NCBI GenBank assembly: GCA_022747635.1
Contig: JAKTNV010000017.1
Span: 620,001 to 684,000, forward strand
Length of the DNA stretch: 64,000 bases
Reading direction: 5' to 3'
DNA from: Hetaerina americana
Lineage: Eukaryota > Arthropoda > Insecta > Odonata > Calopterygidae
Position 1 is the stretch's first letter; each line of letters starts with the position of its first letter. Of this stretch, positions 21,013 through 32,424 are shown piece after piece. The notes under the pieces are model-generated. The model had not been told where the DNA came from, ran no database searches, and saw nothing but the letters and a program-made list of their open reading frames with translations. Both the position numbers and the translations under genes were made by a program.

Positions 21013-21013
<1 letters not shown>
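20611..21013 (+). mobile_element. Degraded RTE copy, right part (after mariner)
   Basis: Continues the copy interrupted at 19279: EVKSNKALGIDNIPPELLKY, then FGR.RKKLSKVYW and, at ~20932, GQFVFRNGRGTYDSIAVRKSLIERNI, equivalent to DQFGFRKGRGTRDAIAVMRLLIERNI. It ends abruptly at a TA array at 21014, losing the rest of the reverse transcriptase. Confidence 0.88.

Positions 21014-21104
<91 letters not shown>
21014..21104. repeat. (TA)n(TG)n microsatellite
   Basis: TA array with one CATATA interruption passing into (TG)9, ending exactly at the start of the next RTE (21105). Confidence 0.97.
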
Positions 21105-24100
21105 CCCTCCCCGGACTCCAACCTTGACGTGGTGAAAGGGCTTGTGCGTTCTGATGACCCCTAGAGCTGTGCTGGCGGGAGTGATAATCATTGCTCCTGG
21201 TAGGGTCACCCATGCCAGATAGGTCGAAGGTTAGGAGCCAGACGAAAGGTAGTCCACGCAGCGTCTGTTCCTCAGCGGCTGCAATGGCGTCTGACCCCAG
21301 TGGGGCGGCCAGTAAGTGATGGTGTCACGTTAAAAACACTATTGAGGAAGGCAACGGGAAACCACCTAAATTATCATTCCCAAGAAAAAAAATATGATGA
21401 ACAAGAGAGATATTTTGAGTCCTGGCAACCACGGGGCTCGGCCCAATCGGCCGTGTGTCGTGCCCGGCAGCGGGGGAGGCAAGGCTTCCGCGGTCGTCAT
21501 CCCACGAAACCCTTGCAAGGGAAAACCAGCAGCAGCAGGGCAGAAGACGCAGGAGAAGAAGACCACATTAGTTAGAATAGGAACGTGGAATGTTAGGACA
21601 ATGATGAGGACAGGGAAATTGGAGAATGTTATGCGAGAGATGGAAAGGGGAAATATAGATATTTTAGGTCTATGCGAGGTGAGATGGAAAGATAGCGGGG
21701 ATTACTGGAGTGATAAGTATAGAATAATATGCAGCGGCGGGGACGAGAGCCAACGAGGGGTTGCCATAGTATTAAATCAAGAGGTAGAAAGAAGCTTAGT
21801 CAACATAGAGAAGGTAACGGATAGAATACTACTAGTAGAGATAAAAGCAGAACCGACGAACTTGGTTATTATTCAGGTATACATGCCACCGAGCAACCAT
21901 AAGGAAGAAGAGGTCGATAGGATATACGATCAATTAGAGGACATGATCGCGTGTGTTCCTGCAGGGAAACATTTGATAGTGATGGGGGATTGGAATGCGA
22001 CGGTAGGCGAAGGAAGAGATGGTGACGAGGTCGGGGACTACGGTTTAGGCGCGAGGAATGACCGCGGGGAGAAAGCAGTTGAGTTCTGCAGGAGACAGGG
22101 GTTAGGGTCATCACCAACACTTGGTTTAGACACCACAAAAGACGCAGGTATACATGGGAAATGCCAGGTGACTCAGAAAGGTATCAGCTAGATTATATCC
22201 TGGTTAGACACAGGTTTAGGAACAGTGTGATAAATTCGCACAGCTTCCCGGGAGCGGATGCGGACTCTGACCAAATTTAGTTGTTATGAAATGTAGCGTC
22301 CGTTTCAAAAAGATAAGGCAGGGGCGGCGAGTTAGAAAATGGAATGTAGAAGCATTAAATGGTTTGAAAAGGAAGGAATACAAACAGTCGGTAGAGGAAA
22401 TCATGGAGGATGGTAAAGAGCTAAGAACTATCGAAGAAAAATGGGAAAGTATCAAGAAAGGGTTGTGTAAAGCCACGAAAGACACTATTGGAGCCGTTAA
22501 CGCTAAAAGGACTAGGAAACCATGGATCACGGATGAGATGATTACAAAGATGGATGAGCGGCGAAAATGGAAGAATGTAAATACAGAATTAGGCAAAATG
22601 AAGTACAAAGAATTAAACAATAAATTGAGGCGGGCAACAAATAAAGCAAAACAAGCATGGTGGAAGACACAGTGCGAGGATATGGAAAGTCTGCAGAGGA
22701 AGGGTGAAATCGGTGCGTTGTACAGCAAAGTTAAATTATCGGGAAGTAAGAAAGGAAGAGCTATGCTAACAGTTAGAGATAAGGCGGGTAAGGTAATAGT
22801 TGACACAGGAAAGATCCAAGAGAGAGGGAAGGAGCATATAGAAGAATTGTATAGTAAAGAGCTTAGACCGACAAAGTTAGACATAGAAAAGGAACATGAC
22901 GTAGAGGAAGATAGCTTAGGTCCAGGTATTCTAGACAATGAGATAAAAAGGGCATTAAGGGAGATGAAACTAAATGAGGCCGTGAGGGTGGATAACATTC
23001 CCGCGGAACTTTCCAAATGCTTAGGAAAATGTGGAAGGAAGAGGCTATATGGGCTGATCCGTAGTATTTATGAGGAAGGAATCTGGCCGGAAGACTTTGT
23101 GAGATCAGTTTTAGTTCCTATCCCGAAAAAGGTGAAGGCTACATCATGTGAGGACTACAGAACAATAAGTTTGGTATCCCACGCAGCTAAAGTTGTTCTC
23201 AGGATCATAAACAAAAGGATAGAGAGTAGGGCAAATGATTACTTAGGGGATGATCAGTATGGGTATAGAAAGGGGAGAGGTACGCGTGATGCCATGGCAG
23301 CAATGAGATTATTAATGGAGAGGAATATAGAACACAACCAGGAGGTATTTGCCTGTTTCGTAGATTTCTAAAAAGCGTTTGATAGAGTGAATTGGGAAAA
23401 ACTAATGAGTATATTGCAGAAAATAGGAATAGATTGGAGGGGAAGGAGGCTAATCCGCCAACTGTACATGTCTCAGACTGCTCAGGTGCGAGTGGGGAAC
23501 GAGGAGTCCGGTTGGGCAGTGTTAGGAAGAGGTGTAAGGCAGGGTTGCCCATTATCACCGTTGCTGTTCAACCTGTGTGCAGAGGAAATGATCAAAGAGG
23601 CATGGGAAGAACTGGAGGTATGAATGAAAGTGGGCGGGGAATTCGTAAAATCAGTTAGGTTTGCTGATGACGAAGCTTTAGTTTGTCAGTCAGCCAAGGG
23701 GTTGCAAGCATTGATTAGTGAATTGGAAATTCAGTGCGACAGGTATGGGATGAGAATCAATATTAATAAAACAAAGGTTATGCGATTTTCTAGAAAGAAA
23801 AAGGCTATGCTAAACATTAAAATAGGAGGGCAAAAACTAGAGCAGATAGAGTAGTTTACGTATCTCGTTAGTGTTTTGGACCAACACGGTCAAAGTAGTA
23901 AGGACGTAAGGAGAAGAATTGCGCTAGGCAAAGAGGCTTTCACAAGGAGGAGGGTGTTGATGACCGGGACGTTGAGTGAGGATGTTAAGTAAAGACTCGT
24001 AAAAACTTTGATATGGAGCGTAGTTCAGCGTAGCGTACGGCGCGGAAACGTGGTCATTGAAGCAGGAGGATAGACGTAGACTGGAGGCTTTTGAAATATG

Positions 24101-24485
24101 GGTGTGGATAAGAATGGAGAAGGTGAAATGGACAGAGAAGAAAACAAACGAGGAAGTACTTGGTATGGTGGGCGAAGAGAGGGGTTTGTTGGGAGCAATC
24201 CTACGGAGGCAGGAAAAGTGGATGAAGGGGGTGTTGACCGGCAGTGGGATGTTGAAGACTGTGGTAGAGGGGAGAATGTTGGGCAAAAGAGGAAAGGGAA
24301 GGAGCAGGATAGGGATGTTGGACGGGATGAAGGGAGGTAGAAAGTACTCAGAGCTGAAGAGGGACCTGATGTAAAGTAGGATGTTTTGTTTTGCAAGGGG
24401 CCACAAATTTATTTAATTTGTAATTATGTCCATCCAAAATCCTACCTTAACCGGTAGATTACCTAATAATAAAAATAAAAATAAA
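21105..24485 (+). mobile_element. Full-length RTE copy with broken ORF
   Basis: Colinear with 12076-15447 from the 5' end to the tail hairpin (24440-24460). The ORF starts like the intact one (21394). It is broken by a 2-bp insertion near 22108, a 1-bp deletion near 22274, a stop at 23369-23371 (GATTTCTAA where the intact copy has GATTTCGAA), stops near 23622, 23852 and 23990, and a small insertion around 24030. It is nevertheless very similar to the intact copy, so it is a recent pseudocopy. A mariner (24602-25509) sits in its terminal TA repeat. Confidence 0.93.
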
Positions 24486-24533
24486 AATGTATATATATAT
24501 ATGTATATATATACATATATACATTTATACATA

Positions 24534-24601
<68 letters not shown>
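24486..24601. repeat. (TA)n microsatellite at RTE 3' end
   Basis: Imperfect then perfect TA units (with ACATATG interruptions), following an AAAAT-rich tail. The mariner at 24602 is inserted into it and the array resumes at 25510. Confidence 0.97.
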
Positions 24602-24604
<3 letters not shown>

Positions 24605-25509
24605 GGTTCGTCCGGAAAATAAGTGTACTGTGGTCAGGAAAAAAAAATTATTATACTTTTACATATCTTAAGCTAATATTCCTCAAAATAGGACCCGTGT
24701 GAGTCGATACACTTGTTCCAGCGGCGTTCCCATTCCTGGAACGCTCCCGCGAAGGCATCACCGGGAACCTCTCGAAGACACGTCGTCACGGCCTCTTTGA
24801 CGGCGTCCAAAGTCCCGTATCGCGTCCTTTCAAACTCCTCTTTATCTTCGGGAACAGAAAGAAGTCCGGTGGTGCCAAGTCCGGGCTGTAGGGCGGGTGC
24901 GGCAGCGTTGCCACGCCGTGCTTGGCCAAGAAGTCCGACACGACAAGCGCGGTGAGAGACGGCGCATTGTCGTGATGCAGCCGCCAGATGTTTTTGATCG
25001 CACATTATCGCATTTTGGCACATTACACTGCTCTGCTATCATCCGAACACTAAGACAACGATCAGAGTTCAGTACATCGCGAACCTTTCGCACATTTTCG
25101 TCGGTGAGTGTCGTTGATGGGCGTCCAGGCCTTGATTCGTCGTCGACCTCTTCTCTGCCCTCCACGAACATCTTGTGCCACCGAAAGATCATGTTTCTGG
25201 ACATGGCTGACTCCCCGTAAGCCTGGTTAATCATACCGACAGTTTCGGTAGACGATTTCCCAAGCTTTACCGCAAATTTGATGGAATAACGCTGCTCCAA
25301 AAACTTCGGCATCGCGTTCCGTGACGTGGGTCGAGCGTGGAGGTTCGCGTTAACAGAGCTCCTCACTACACCACAGCTCAGAGCCGACTGCCTTTTTCAG
25401 CGTCGCTTGCCAACATACCCCCCTCCAATCGCAGCCCGTCAGAGCGGTGCTGGGCGCGCCTGGAGCGGCGGGGAAAAAATCAGTACACTTATTTTCCGGA
25501 CGAACCCTA
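24602..25509 (-). mobile_element. GC-rich internally deleted mariner, 908 bp
   Basis: Inverted repeats of 28 bp (24603-24630 and 25481-25508; AGGGTTCGTCCGG...) inside a TA array. On the minus strand, MPKFLEQRYSIKFAVKLGKS begins the helix-turn-helix domain at about 25310 and reads to VRMIAEQCNVPKCDN. A deletion then removes the first catalytic aspartate and the frame shifts. In another frame RLHHDNAPSLTA...PPYSPDLAPPDFFLFPKIK gives the second and third aspartates (34 residues apart). Base composition is clearly more GC-rich than its neighbours, so it may be a recent arrival in this genome. Confidence 0.93.
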
Positions 25510-25526
25510 TATATATATACATATAT

Positions 25527-25573
<47 letters not shown>

Positions 25574-25581
25574 TATATATG
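25510..25581. repeat. (TA)n microsatellite
   Basis: Continuation of the array at 24486-24601 on the far side of the mariner, with CATACATACATA interruptions. Confidence 0.95.
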
Positions 25582-27195
25582 CATGAATGATGCATATATG
25601 ATAAATGGTCGTTGTTGTACGAAGAGATGTCTTTAGGAACGTAAATAGAGACGAGACCACCGAGGAAAGAATTGGAGTACTGAGAGACGGACTTCTATCA
25701 CTTAGGTTGTTGGGCTTATTCAAAGTACGTAGCCACAGCAAGCAGTCGATGCCCAAGGTCGGTAGCAGGAATCAGTCGTCTGCTAATTTGGGTTTTCCAT
25801 TGTCTGGCTGCTGACGCAAAAAGGTTATCGTTATCCCTCTGCTGTAGCAAGGGCAAAGTTCAGAACTTGCGCTTTGCGCTTCTGAGTACGTAAACAGCTG
25901 TGCCAGTATTTCCCAGTAGCTGCGAGATAAGGGCGATAAAACAGTTTTAGGTACCCCACTTTGATGATAATTTTACTAAATGCAAATATCTTTGGAAAAA
26001 TTACGAGAGTAAAATCCTAGGCTCAACTATCAACTATGGATATCATTAAATGCAGCCATTAAATTTGAGGATTTTTATTAAATGTTGAAATATCAATAAT
26101 ATATTTGAACGAAATGGCTGTGATTCGAAACAGGCTGAAACATTTTATAAATATCTCCTTGATTCGTTGTTCATTTTAGGAGCGGCTACCAATAGCATTT
26201 AGTGAAGTATGCCATTTCTCAAGTATCTGGATAAGCGAGTATTTTTAAGGACACACACACCATAATTACTTTTAGAATACTGAATATTCATTTAGGATTT
26301 ATATAAATATTGTAAGGAATCATATTTTTGTGTATTTAATCCATCATTCAATGCTCTAGTGTCCAATACCTAAAATTGCATACAAGGCTAAGAATGCATA
26401 TTCCGTACAAATGACTACAAACTGCCTCCTAAGGTATGTGATCACACACCTTAATCTGTTTCAATCGAAAATCATGTGTTGGCATTGGGATTTATTTTAT
26501 TGGTTAGTTCCATGATCTACTTTCCTTAACGTGTCATTTAGCTTTCACCTGCTAATATCATGTAGAGTTTGAAATATTCTCCTGGCGTTAGCACCAAATC
26601 GTACAATTTGTATTATCCCATTAGTTTGAGGATTACAAGCAATCTTTTTCGTATCGGTCGAGTGACTTCCATCCAATGTTTTCCATAATTGCGTGACACG
26701 TTTTGTTCGTTCACTGTATTTTTTTAAAAACAGAGAGGATTTATTCTTGTTTCGTTTGGTTTAAAAGTTACTTTATCTTTCTATCCTCAGTCCCAAAAGG
26801 TCGCGGAGTATTCTGTATGAAGTGGATCCGGTTCAAAATAGTTTCCCTCCTTAGTTTGACATAAGTATTCGATCGATATCTTTGGATTTGATATTTTAGT
26901 GTTAGATGAAAATGGGCACAATAGAGGAAGGCATTTGAGGACTGGTACGCTGCGCAAAGACGCAAAGATATCACAATGGAATACTAACGCACGTGTCCGC
27001 TTGAAGTCGTGAAGTCTTACACTAGTTGTAAGTAGTTTAATGCATATAAAATCAAAACATTATAATTACGAAAAATTGTTGTACAACATTTATAATGTTA
27101 ATTTACAGTGATCTATCGGTCATGGTAGGTTTTTGATGGACAAAGGATTTTGAGTCCTACGAAGTACTACGTTTAACCATTATTTAAGGCCACAT
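25582..27195. other. Non-coding stretch, nothing recognised
   Basis: The first ~200 bases (25600-25815) have a different, less AT-rich texture and a 69-codon frame on the + strand that I do not recognise. The rest is AT-rich intergenic DNA. Confidence 0.4.
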
Positions 27196-27199
27196 ACGT

Positions 27200-27990
27200 T
27201 TTACCTTCCTTCATTCGTAAAACGTCCGATCATTTTCTTCCTCTACGCCACTGAAAGAAAATGTTCCTCTCATCTTAATTTTCAGCATTCTCTCGTCATG
27301 TAATACAACCTACATTCACTTTATTGTCTTCTCGAATTTCTTCCTGCATCTGTCTACCCTCTCCTACCGTACCTGAGACTTCTTAGTCTGTTTTACTTTC
27401 TGTCCATTTATTTAATCCATTCTTCACCACACTTATCTTAAAAGTGTCCTATCTACGCTTAACCTCTTGACTCAGCAACCAAGTTTAGGAGCCATAAAAA
27501 AATCTACGTTCCATGCAAGAATTTTCATTAATCTTTTCCACACATATTTACTCAAGATCCCTGTCATGAACTCCTTACTTTTTGTAAAACATTCCCTCCA
27601 TCTAACGCAATCCCTCTTTTGACTTCCTCAATTCACTTAGCCCATTTTTGCCTATTACAGTTTCAGAATAGGTGAACTGTGATACGCGTTCTATTTACTG
27701 CCCCCCTCCCAAAACTAATATTTGATGTAGGATTCCGCAGACGGTATTTTTACCCAAGGTTAAAATTACCCATTAGATCCCTCATTTTTGTAAAAGATTC
27801 TCTGCCTAACACAATTCTCTTTTTTGATGTCCTCATTTACTTTGACTATTTTTGTCTGAAAAAAACTTCCTACGTGGGTGGACTGTGCTACATGCTCTAT
27901 TTAATCACCCCAATACTAGTATTCAACGTGGAATTCCTATTTCTTGAGAACTTTTTCATTCAATTTTTTATGCATGTATTTAATCTCATT
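27200..27990 (-). mobile_element. Old RTE remnants with an internally repeated segment
   Basis: The minus strand resembles the RTE 3' coding region: the 27400-27680 stretch parallels WSVAMYGAETWSLKQ...TGTLSKDVKKRL...GKEAF (for example GTCATGAACTCCTTACTTTTTG at 27565). The same element segment appears again at 27770-27960 in the same orientation. Two overlapping old insertions or a local duplication would explain this. Frames are destroyed. Confidence 0.65.
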
Positions 27991-28019
27991 GATCTCACTC
28001 CGGGTCTATAATGCGCTGA

Positions 28020-29516
28020 GCAATTACTGAAATCCTTTGATTTACCGGTTAACTTAAGGTTGATCATTCGCTTGCCAAACTGACTTGATCAGTCCCCCAC
28101 GCAGAGAGGACTCGACAGAGGGACATTGAAAGGATTGAAAGATAGTCATGATTGTAGATTCACTCCTATCCTCCAGCTCTCCTCATATCTCTATTACCAT
28201 TTACTCTTTGTGTGCATTGAAAAGCATGGGTGTTGATGGACAACAATTCTACATTTCCCCTTCCTTTTATTACCCATTTCAAATCGATACTCGCAATTGT
28301 GCAATCTGAGAAAAGTACATATCGATTCTGAAATTCTTTCATTTGTCATGGCCGCTTTTCTCTGTCGTTCCAATATCGAAATCCAAAACACAAATATAAC
28401 CACCATGGCTATATTATGTACTTTTTTTATCAGGGAACTCATTTCTGATTGGTGCCAAGCGTACTCTTTCCCCTTCTAAACAGAATTGAACCTCTCCTTG
28501 GTACTCCTTTGCCCTCTTTTTCATCCTTTTCTTAATGATCCTTATTACAACTTTTTCTATGCGTTAGATCTAACTTTAGATCCTTATGACCAATTTACTG
28601 CTGTTTTGTCTATGTTTAACATCCTTTTTAGGGATGTAGTTAATACGAAACTGACGAAGTCCTCTGGTCAATTTCCTCACTTATAAAAGCCAACAAAATA
28701 ACGTAAATAATAATCGATATTTATTTTGGTGATGAGGCATAATTAATCAAACATAATTGTAATGATTGCATAAATAATGTGAAATTTGTCTACATGTTGT
28801 TTAAAGATGATTTGATAACTTTTAAAAATCAATTACAAATTTTATTACATTAATTCGTCAGAATCAGACCTAGAGCATCTGAATATCCTCTGCTTTATTT
28901 TAATTTTTAAAATGCAAATATTCTTGACAGGTAATAAACGATAGATAACTTTTAACTAAGCTATTTAACTAGGCTACGATAGAATGCTGTTAACTAGGAA
29001 AAACGTTAACAAATACTATTGCTACAAAATACAAATGCTATTTTAAATCAATACATAATTTTCACTTTCACGATCACGTATTTATAAATATTGAGAATTG
29101 AAGTACTTAATCTCTGGAGGTCACATGGGAAAACATTTTTCAATCAAAACGAAAATATTATATTGATCTATAAAAATTTAACTTAAATAAAATGGGAAAA
29201 ATGCTTCTTAATTTATATAACTCTTTATTTTTATTATTATCATCCCCTATCCGAGCCTTTGCTGGAAATATTCATTAAAAGGGTATTCAGACAAAATAGC
29301 CGTTATTAAAACTGAGTATCTTCTGATCACTTTAGAGATCCTTTTTTAATATTTTTAGAATATCTTGGGCTTGCCAATTGAAACTACAACTATCTTGACG
29401 TGAATATGAAGCGTTCTGTTATAGTGCTGTCATGTTAGTTTGTATTTTTGTTCTAGTAATAATGTTACAACCCCTTGACACAGCCCCTCAGTCCGTTTTA
29501 TTTGTAAAATATATGT
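28020..29516. other. AT-rich non-coding DNA, nothing recognised
   Basis: Only short chance frames. No splice-bounded exon, RNA or transposon end could be supported. Confidence 0.45.
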
Positions 29517-29623
29517 CGTTATATGATTAAATTGAGTAGCTTCAGGCGTGAAGTGGTGGTAGTCGAACATAATGAATAACTGATCGTAGCACTTTTCCAC
29601 TTGATAAAAATATTTTTATTTAT

Positions 29624-29655
29624 GACCGAGTTTCGATGTATTACATCATCATCAG
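29624..29655 (-). ncRNA. Hammerhead-ribozyme-like motif (left arm, opposite strand)
   Basis: Mirror of the right-arm motif on the minus strand: CTGATGA, T, GATGT/ACATC stem, GAAA, CTCGG, GTC. It differs from the other arm by single bases in stem III. Confidence 0.42.
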
Positions 29656-29662
29656 GTGATGC

Positions 29663-29694
29663 CTGATGATGATGTAATACATCGAAACCCGGTC
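29663..29694 (+). ncRNA. Hammerhead-ribozyme-like motif (right arm)
   Basis: Order of parts: CTGATGA (29663-29669), one T, stem GATGT/ACATC with loop AAT, GAAA (29684-29687), CCCGG, GTC (29692-29694). These are the hammerhead core elements with a minimal stem III of the kind described for Penelope-like elements, which may work as dimers. The extra T between the core and stem II and a weak stem I make self-cleavage uncertain. Confidence 0.45.
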
Positions 29695-29759
29695 GTAAAT
29701 AAAAATATTTTTATCAAGTGGAAAAGTGCTACGATCAGTTATTCGTTATATGATAGTGT

Positions 29760-30720
29760 AATTTGTGAATAGGCTACTGTTACTAATTAATTTTGATAAA
29801 AATTTGTTAATGTCTATATATATTGCTTGCATGAGATTGAGGAGGCAAATTTACGGCCTCTTAAGACTACTTTCTTACTTATTAATTAGGCCAATAACTT
29901 TTTGTGACCGTGGATTGGGGTGCATACCTATGATAACCATGCCCTTTAGGTTGTGTTCGTTTAGATTATATGATTTTAGGAATGTATGCAGCACATAAGT
30001 GGTCAAAATGTTCATGGTATGTTTGTAGTTTTATTTAAGTTAAGGGACGCTTTACTAATAAAGGACTTGTTTGCACGTGTACCCATACACCCACTCATAC
30101 ACACGCATGCATGCATTGCTTTCATTGCCTGGAAAATTCAGGATAAAAATCAAAACCCTTCACGGGCGACCCGGAGACTCTTCCGGGCACGCTTGGGAAA
30201 AACCTGACGCCTGATTACCCTAAGCATAGCAATGTATGAAATTAATAGGACCCGTGGGGAAAATTACCGCAGGGATTGCGGAAGACCTGGGCCATAATCA
30301 CGGATATTCATGACGCGCGCGCTGTTATTCTCTTAATCAATGCGATCGATAACGAAAACATTACCGTTATTCAAATATCACCGCACGAAACCCAATATTA
30401 CGCGATTCCAGGCGCCACTACGATTCATTGGAGCTGGCTTGCAGGTCTGTGATTGTAAACTGTACTTTGGAGGAAAATCGTGATGGGGTTAGCGATATCC
30501 TTATCAAAAATGGCAGTAATGGAGTCGTTTTCATCGAAACACTTTCAACTATTTTTTTGCCAAAGAATGTCCATTATTTCCCGCTTCGTTCCCGCACGAG
30601 TCTTGATAATAATGCTATGATGGCATGGCTACTATATGGTTCCCTTTTTCAATACTCTCGCGTTATCACCATAAATATCGTCAATATTTCAATCCGCAAA
30701 TTCCCTTCTAATTCAAACTC
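29760..30720. other. Non-coding stretch, nothing recognised
   Basis: Mixed composition. 30160-30420 is less AT-rich. A + strand frame of 139 codons (30428-30847) is open, but its second half is antisense to a retrotransposon relic, so it is not called as a gene. Confidence 0.4.
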
Positions 30721-31110
30721 CAAGAACCTGGAGAGCCTCCAGCTCAACATTCCTCTTTACATGGGATCCATTTGTCTCTTCGTATCTCCCTCGGCCTTTC
30801 TCATGGGGCCTTTCCCTCTAAGTTTCTCCTATTATGGTTTTAATTAATCCATGATGACTCAATATTTTCCAATTCAGCTGGATCTTCTTTTCCACATAAC
30901 GGGCCAAATTATCTTCCTCTCTTCTGCTCGTCTATGTACGCATTTCCTCGTTTCAAAATTCATCTATTTATTTATTTTGCACCAGGCGTCTCAAGCACAA
31001 GGATTTGAAGATATATTTTCTTCTCTGGTCTGGTTTTCCAGAGGTCTATGCCTCCGATCCATAAATTGTCACACTGTACGCGAATACTTTCACGTAATGA
31101 TTCCTAGGTT
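30720..31110 (-). mobile_element. Relic of a second RTE-like LINE, 3' end
   Basis: The minus strand reads YSVTIYGSEA.TSGKPDQRRKYIFKSLCLRRL and later NEEM...EKLRGKAP.EKGRGR. This matches the TVLYGSETW...RRIEAFEMWCWRRM...NEEV...GKRGRGRPR pattern at the C-terminus of RTE-type proteins. It differs clearly from the 12076 family, so it may be another lineage. Stops are present throughout. Confidence 0.55.
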
Positions 31111-31204
31111 AAAAAAATACAATCTGATTATTCCTTTTCCTCAAATTTCTCTCAATCTTTTTGGGGATTTCTTGTCAGTGGAGTGACTGAAGGCCGAGAT
31201 TCAA

Positions 31205-31390
31205 GAAGGTTAGGTAAGAGGGGTAAAGGAAAGGCAAAAAGAATGAGTGGAGGAAATATTGAAAGGCAGTGAGAAGTTGAAGGGTTTGATAGAAGGGAGA
31301 ATGTTAGTTAAGTGAGGTAGTGGACGGAAAGGAAGATTTAGCATGAAAGCATGTAGAAGTTCAAAGAACTAGAAAAGGAAATAATGCCGC
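31205..31390 (+). mobile_element. RTE remnant, extreme 3' coding end
   Basis: GTGGAGGAAATATTGAAAGGC...GGGAGAATGTTAGTTAAG parallels KWMKGVLTGSGMLKTVIEGRMLGKRGKGR of the intact element. Short and decayed. Confidence 0.65.
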
Positions 31391-31554
31391 GCAAAAATAA
31401 GGGAATTCTCATGATATGCAGAGGTAAATAGCCGTTGGAGTCCTTCAAAAATCTACATTTAACTGGCGGAATACTTTGAAATCTTAAAAAAAATACTTGC
31501 TCTATGGATGTAATTTATAGGTTTGATCGATCGAATTAGGAACAGCTAATTGCA

Positions 31555-32420
31555 AAAGATAGGGTATCCGTAAGGGCTTATCCGAAACCTTTACATATCA
31601 GTTTATAAGGTGTGGGCAGAGGATGATCAGAGTGGGCAGAGATAACGATCAGTACCGCCCTGTACCGCCCATGTTTTTCCTACGCATACTAGGAGGAAAT
31701 GGTTATTGAAGCATGAGATGTGCTCGAGGTAGGGCTAAAAGAAGATGTTTAAGAGTTATTTTAAATAAGATGGACAAATTAGTCAGAAGATAAAGGAATA
31801 TATGCGAGACAATGAGAAATGCGAAGTAGCAAAGAAGCTTATAAATAGAAGAGAGACCATAAGTAAAGATGTACGGAAAACTCTGACATGAAGAATAGTT
31901 TTGTGTGGTTTCAAAACATGGTCGTTGGGTTAAGAAGATAAGGGTAAACCATCTTGACTATAGGGTGTGAGTATGAAGAAGAATTTAAAAAAATGGGCAG
32001 AAAGGAATACAGGCCAAGAATTGCTAAGCTTTGTGATGGAAGAAAGAAGGCTGCTGAAAGAAATTCGAAGACCGGAAACGTGAATGGAGGGCACATTGAG
32101 TGGCAATGAAATGTTGAGGATCGTGATAGGGTGAAATATCGTATGTTGGATCAGCTAGAAGGGGAGAAAAAGATGAGCCTTGTTGAAGGGAATAGAATCG
32201 GGAGGGAAAGAAATTGTGTAAGCTAGGTAGTGAGGGAATTAGCCTTTTTTTCGGAGTAGACTTAATACTCATATGAAGTTAACAATTATTTATTGTAATA
32301 TAGGGTTTTATGAGATTCATGTCGTGTTATTCAGGACTTAGAAGTATAACAGCGCTTAGCCTCTTAGTACACCAAAAACTTACCTTGAACGGTAGACTAC
32401 TTTCAATAAACAGGTAAATA
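31555..32420 (+). mobile_element. RTE remnant, reverse transcriptase palm to 3' tail
   Basis: Starts near RLIRNLYMSQTAQVRVG and continues through the NLYAEEMI-like and TLIWSVAMYGAETW-like regions with many indels. It ends with the family tail (ACTTACCTTGAACGGTAGACTAC, 32379-32401) and TAAATA-rich DNA. A large part of the palm (FADD region) is missing. Confidence 0.8.
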
Positions 32421-32424
32421 TATT

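Larger units (their letters stand above)
29517..29754. repeat. Palindromic element with 11-bp target duplication
   Basis: CGTTATATGAT occurs at 29517-29527 and 29744-29754, immediately flanking a 216-bp element (29528-29743). The element has a ~47-bp lead, then 82-bp inverted arms (29575-29656 and 29662-29743) with two mismatches and a 5-bp spacer. The transcript of either strand would fold into a long hairpin. The relative at 2099-2212 has the same lead and outer arms. The family looks like a foldback or MITE, or paired inverted Penelope-type terminal repeats. Confidence 0.88.

Noticed and set aside
12008..25581. CRISPR-like or satellite array
   Set aside because: The repeats are simple TA/TG microsatellites and dispersed transposon copies, not regularly spaced repeats with unique spacers.
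30428..31186. Two consecutive plus-strand frames (139 and 111 codons)
   Set aside because: Mostly antisense to a decayed LINE 3' end (30720-31110, minus).
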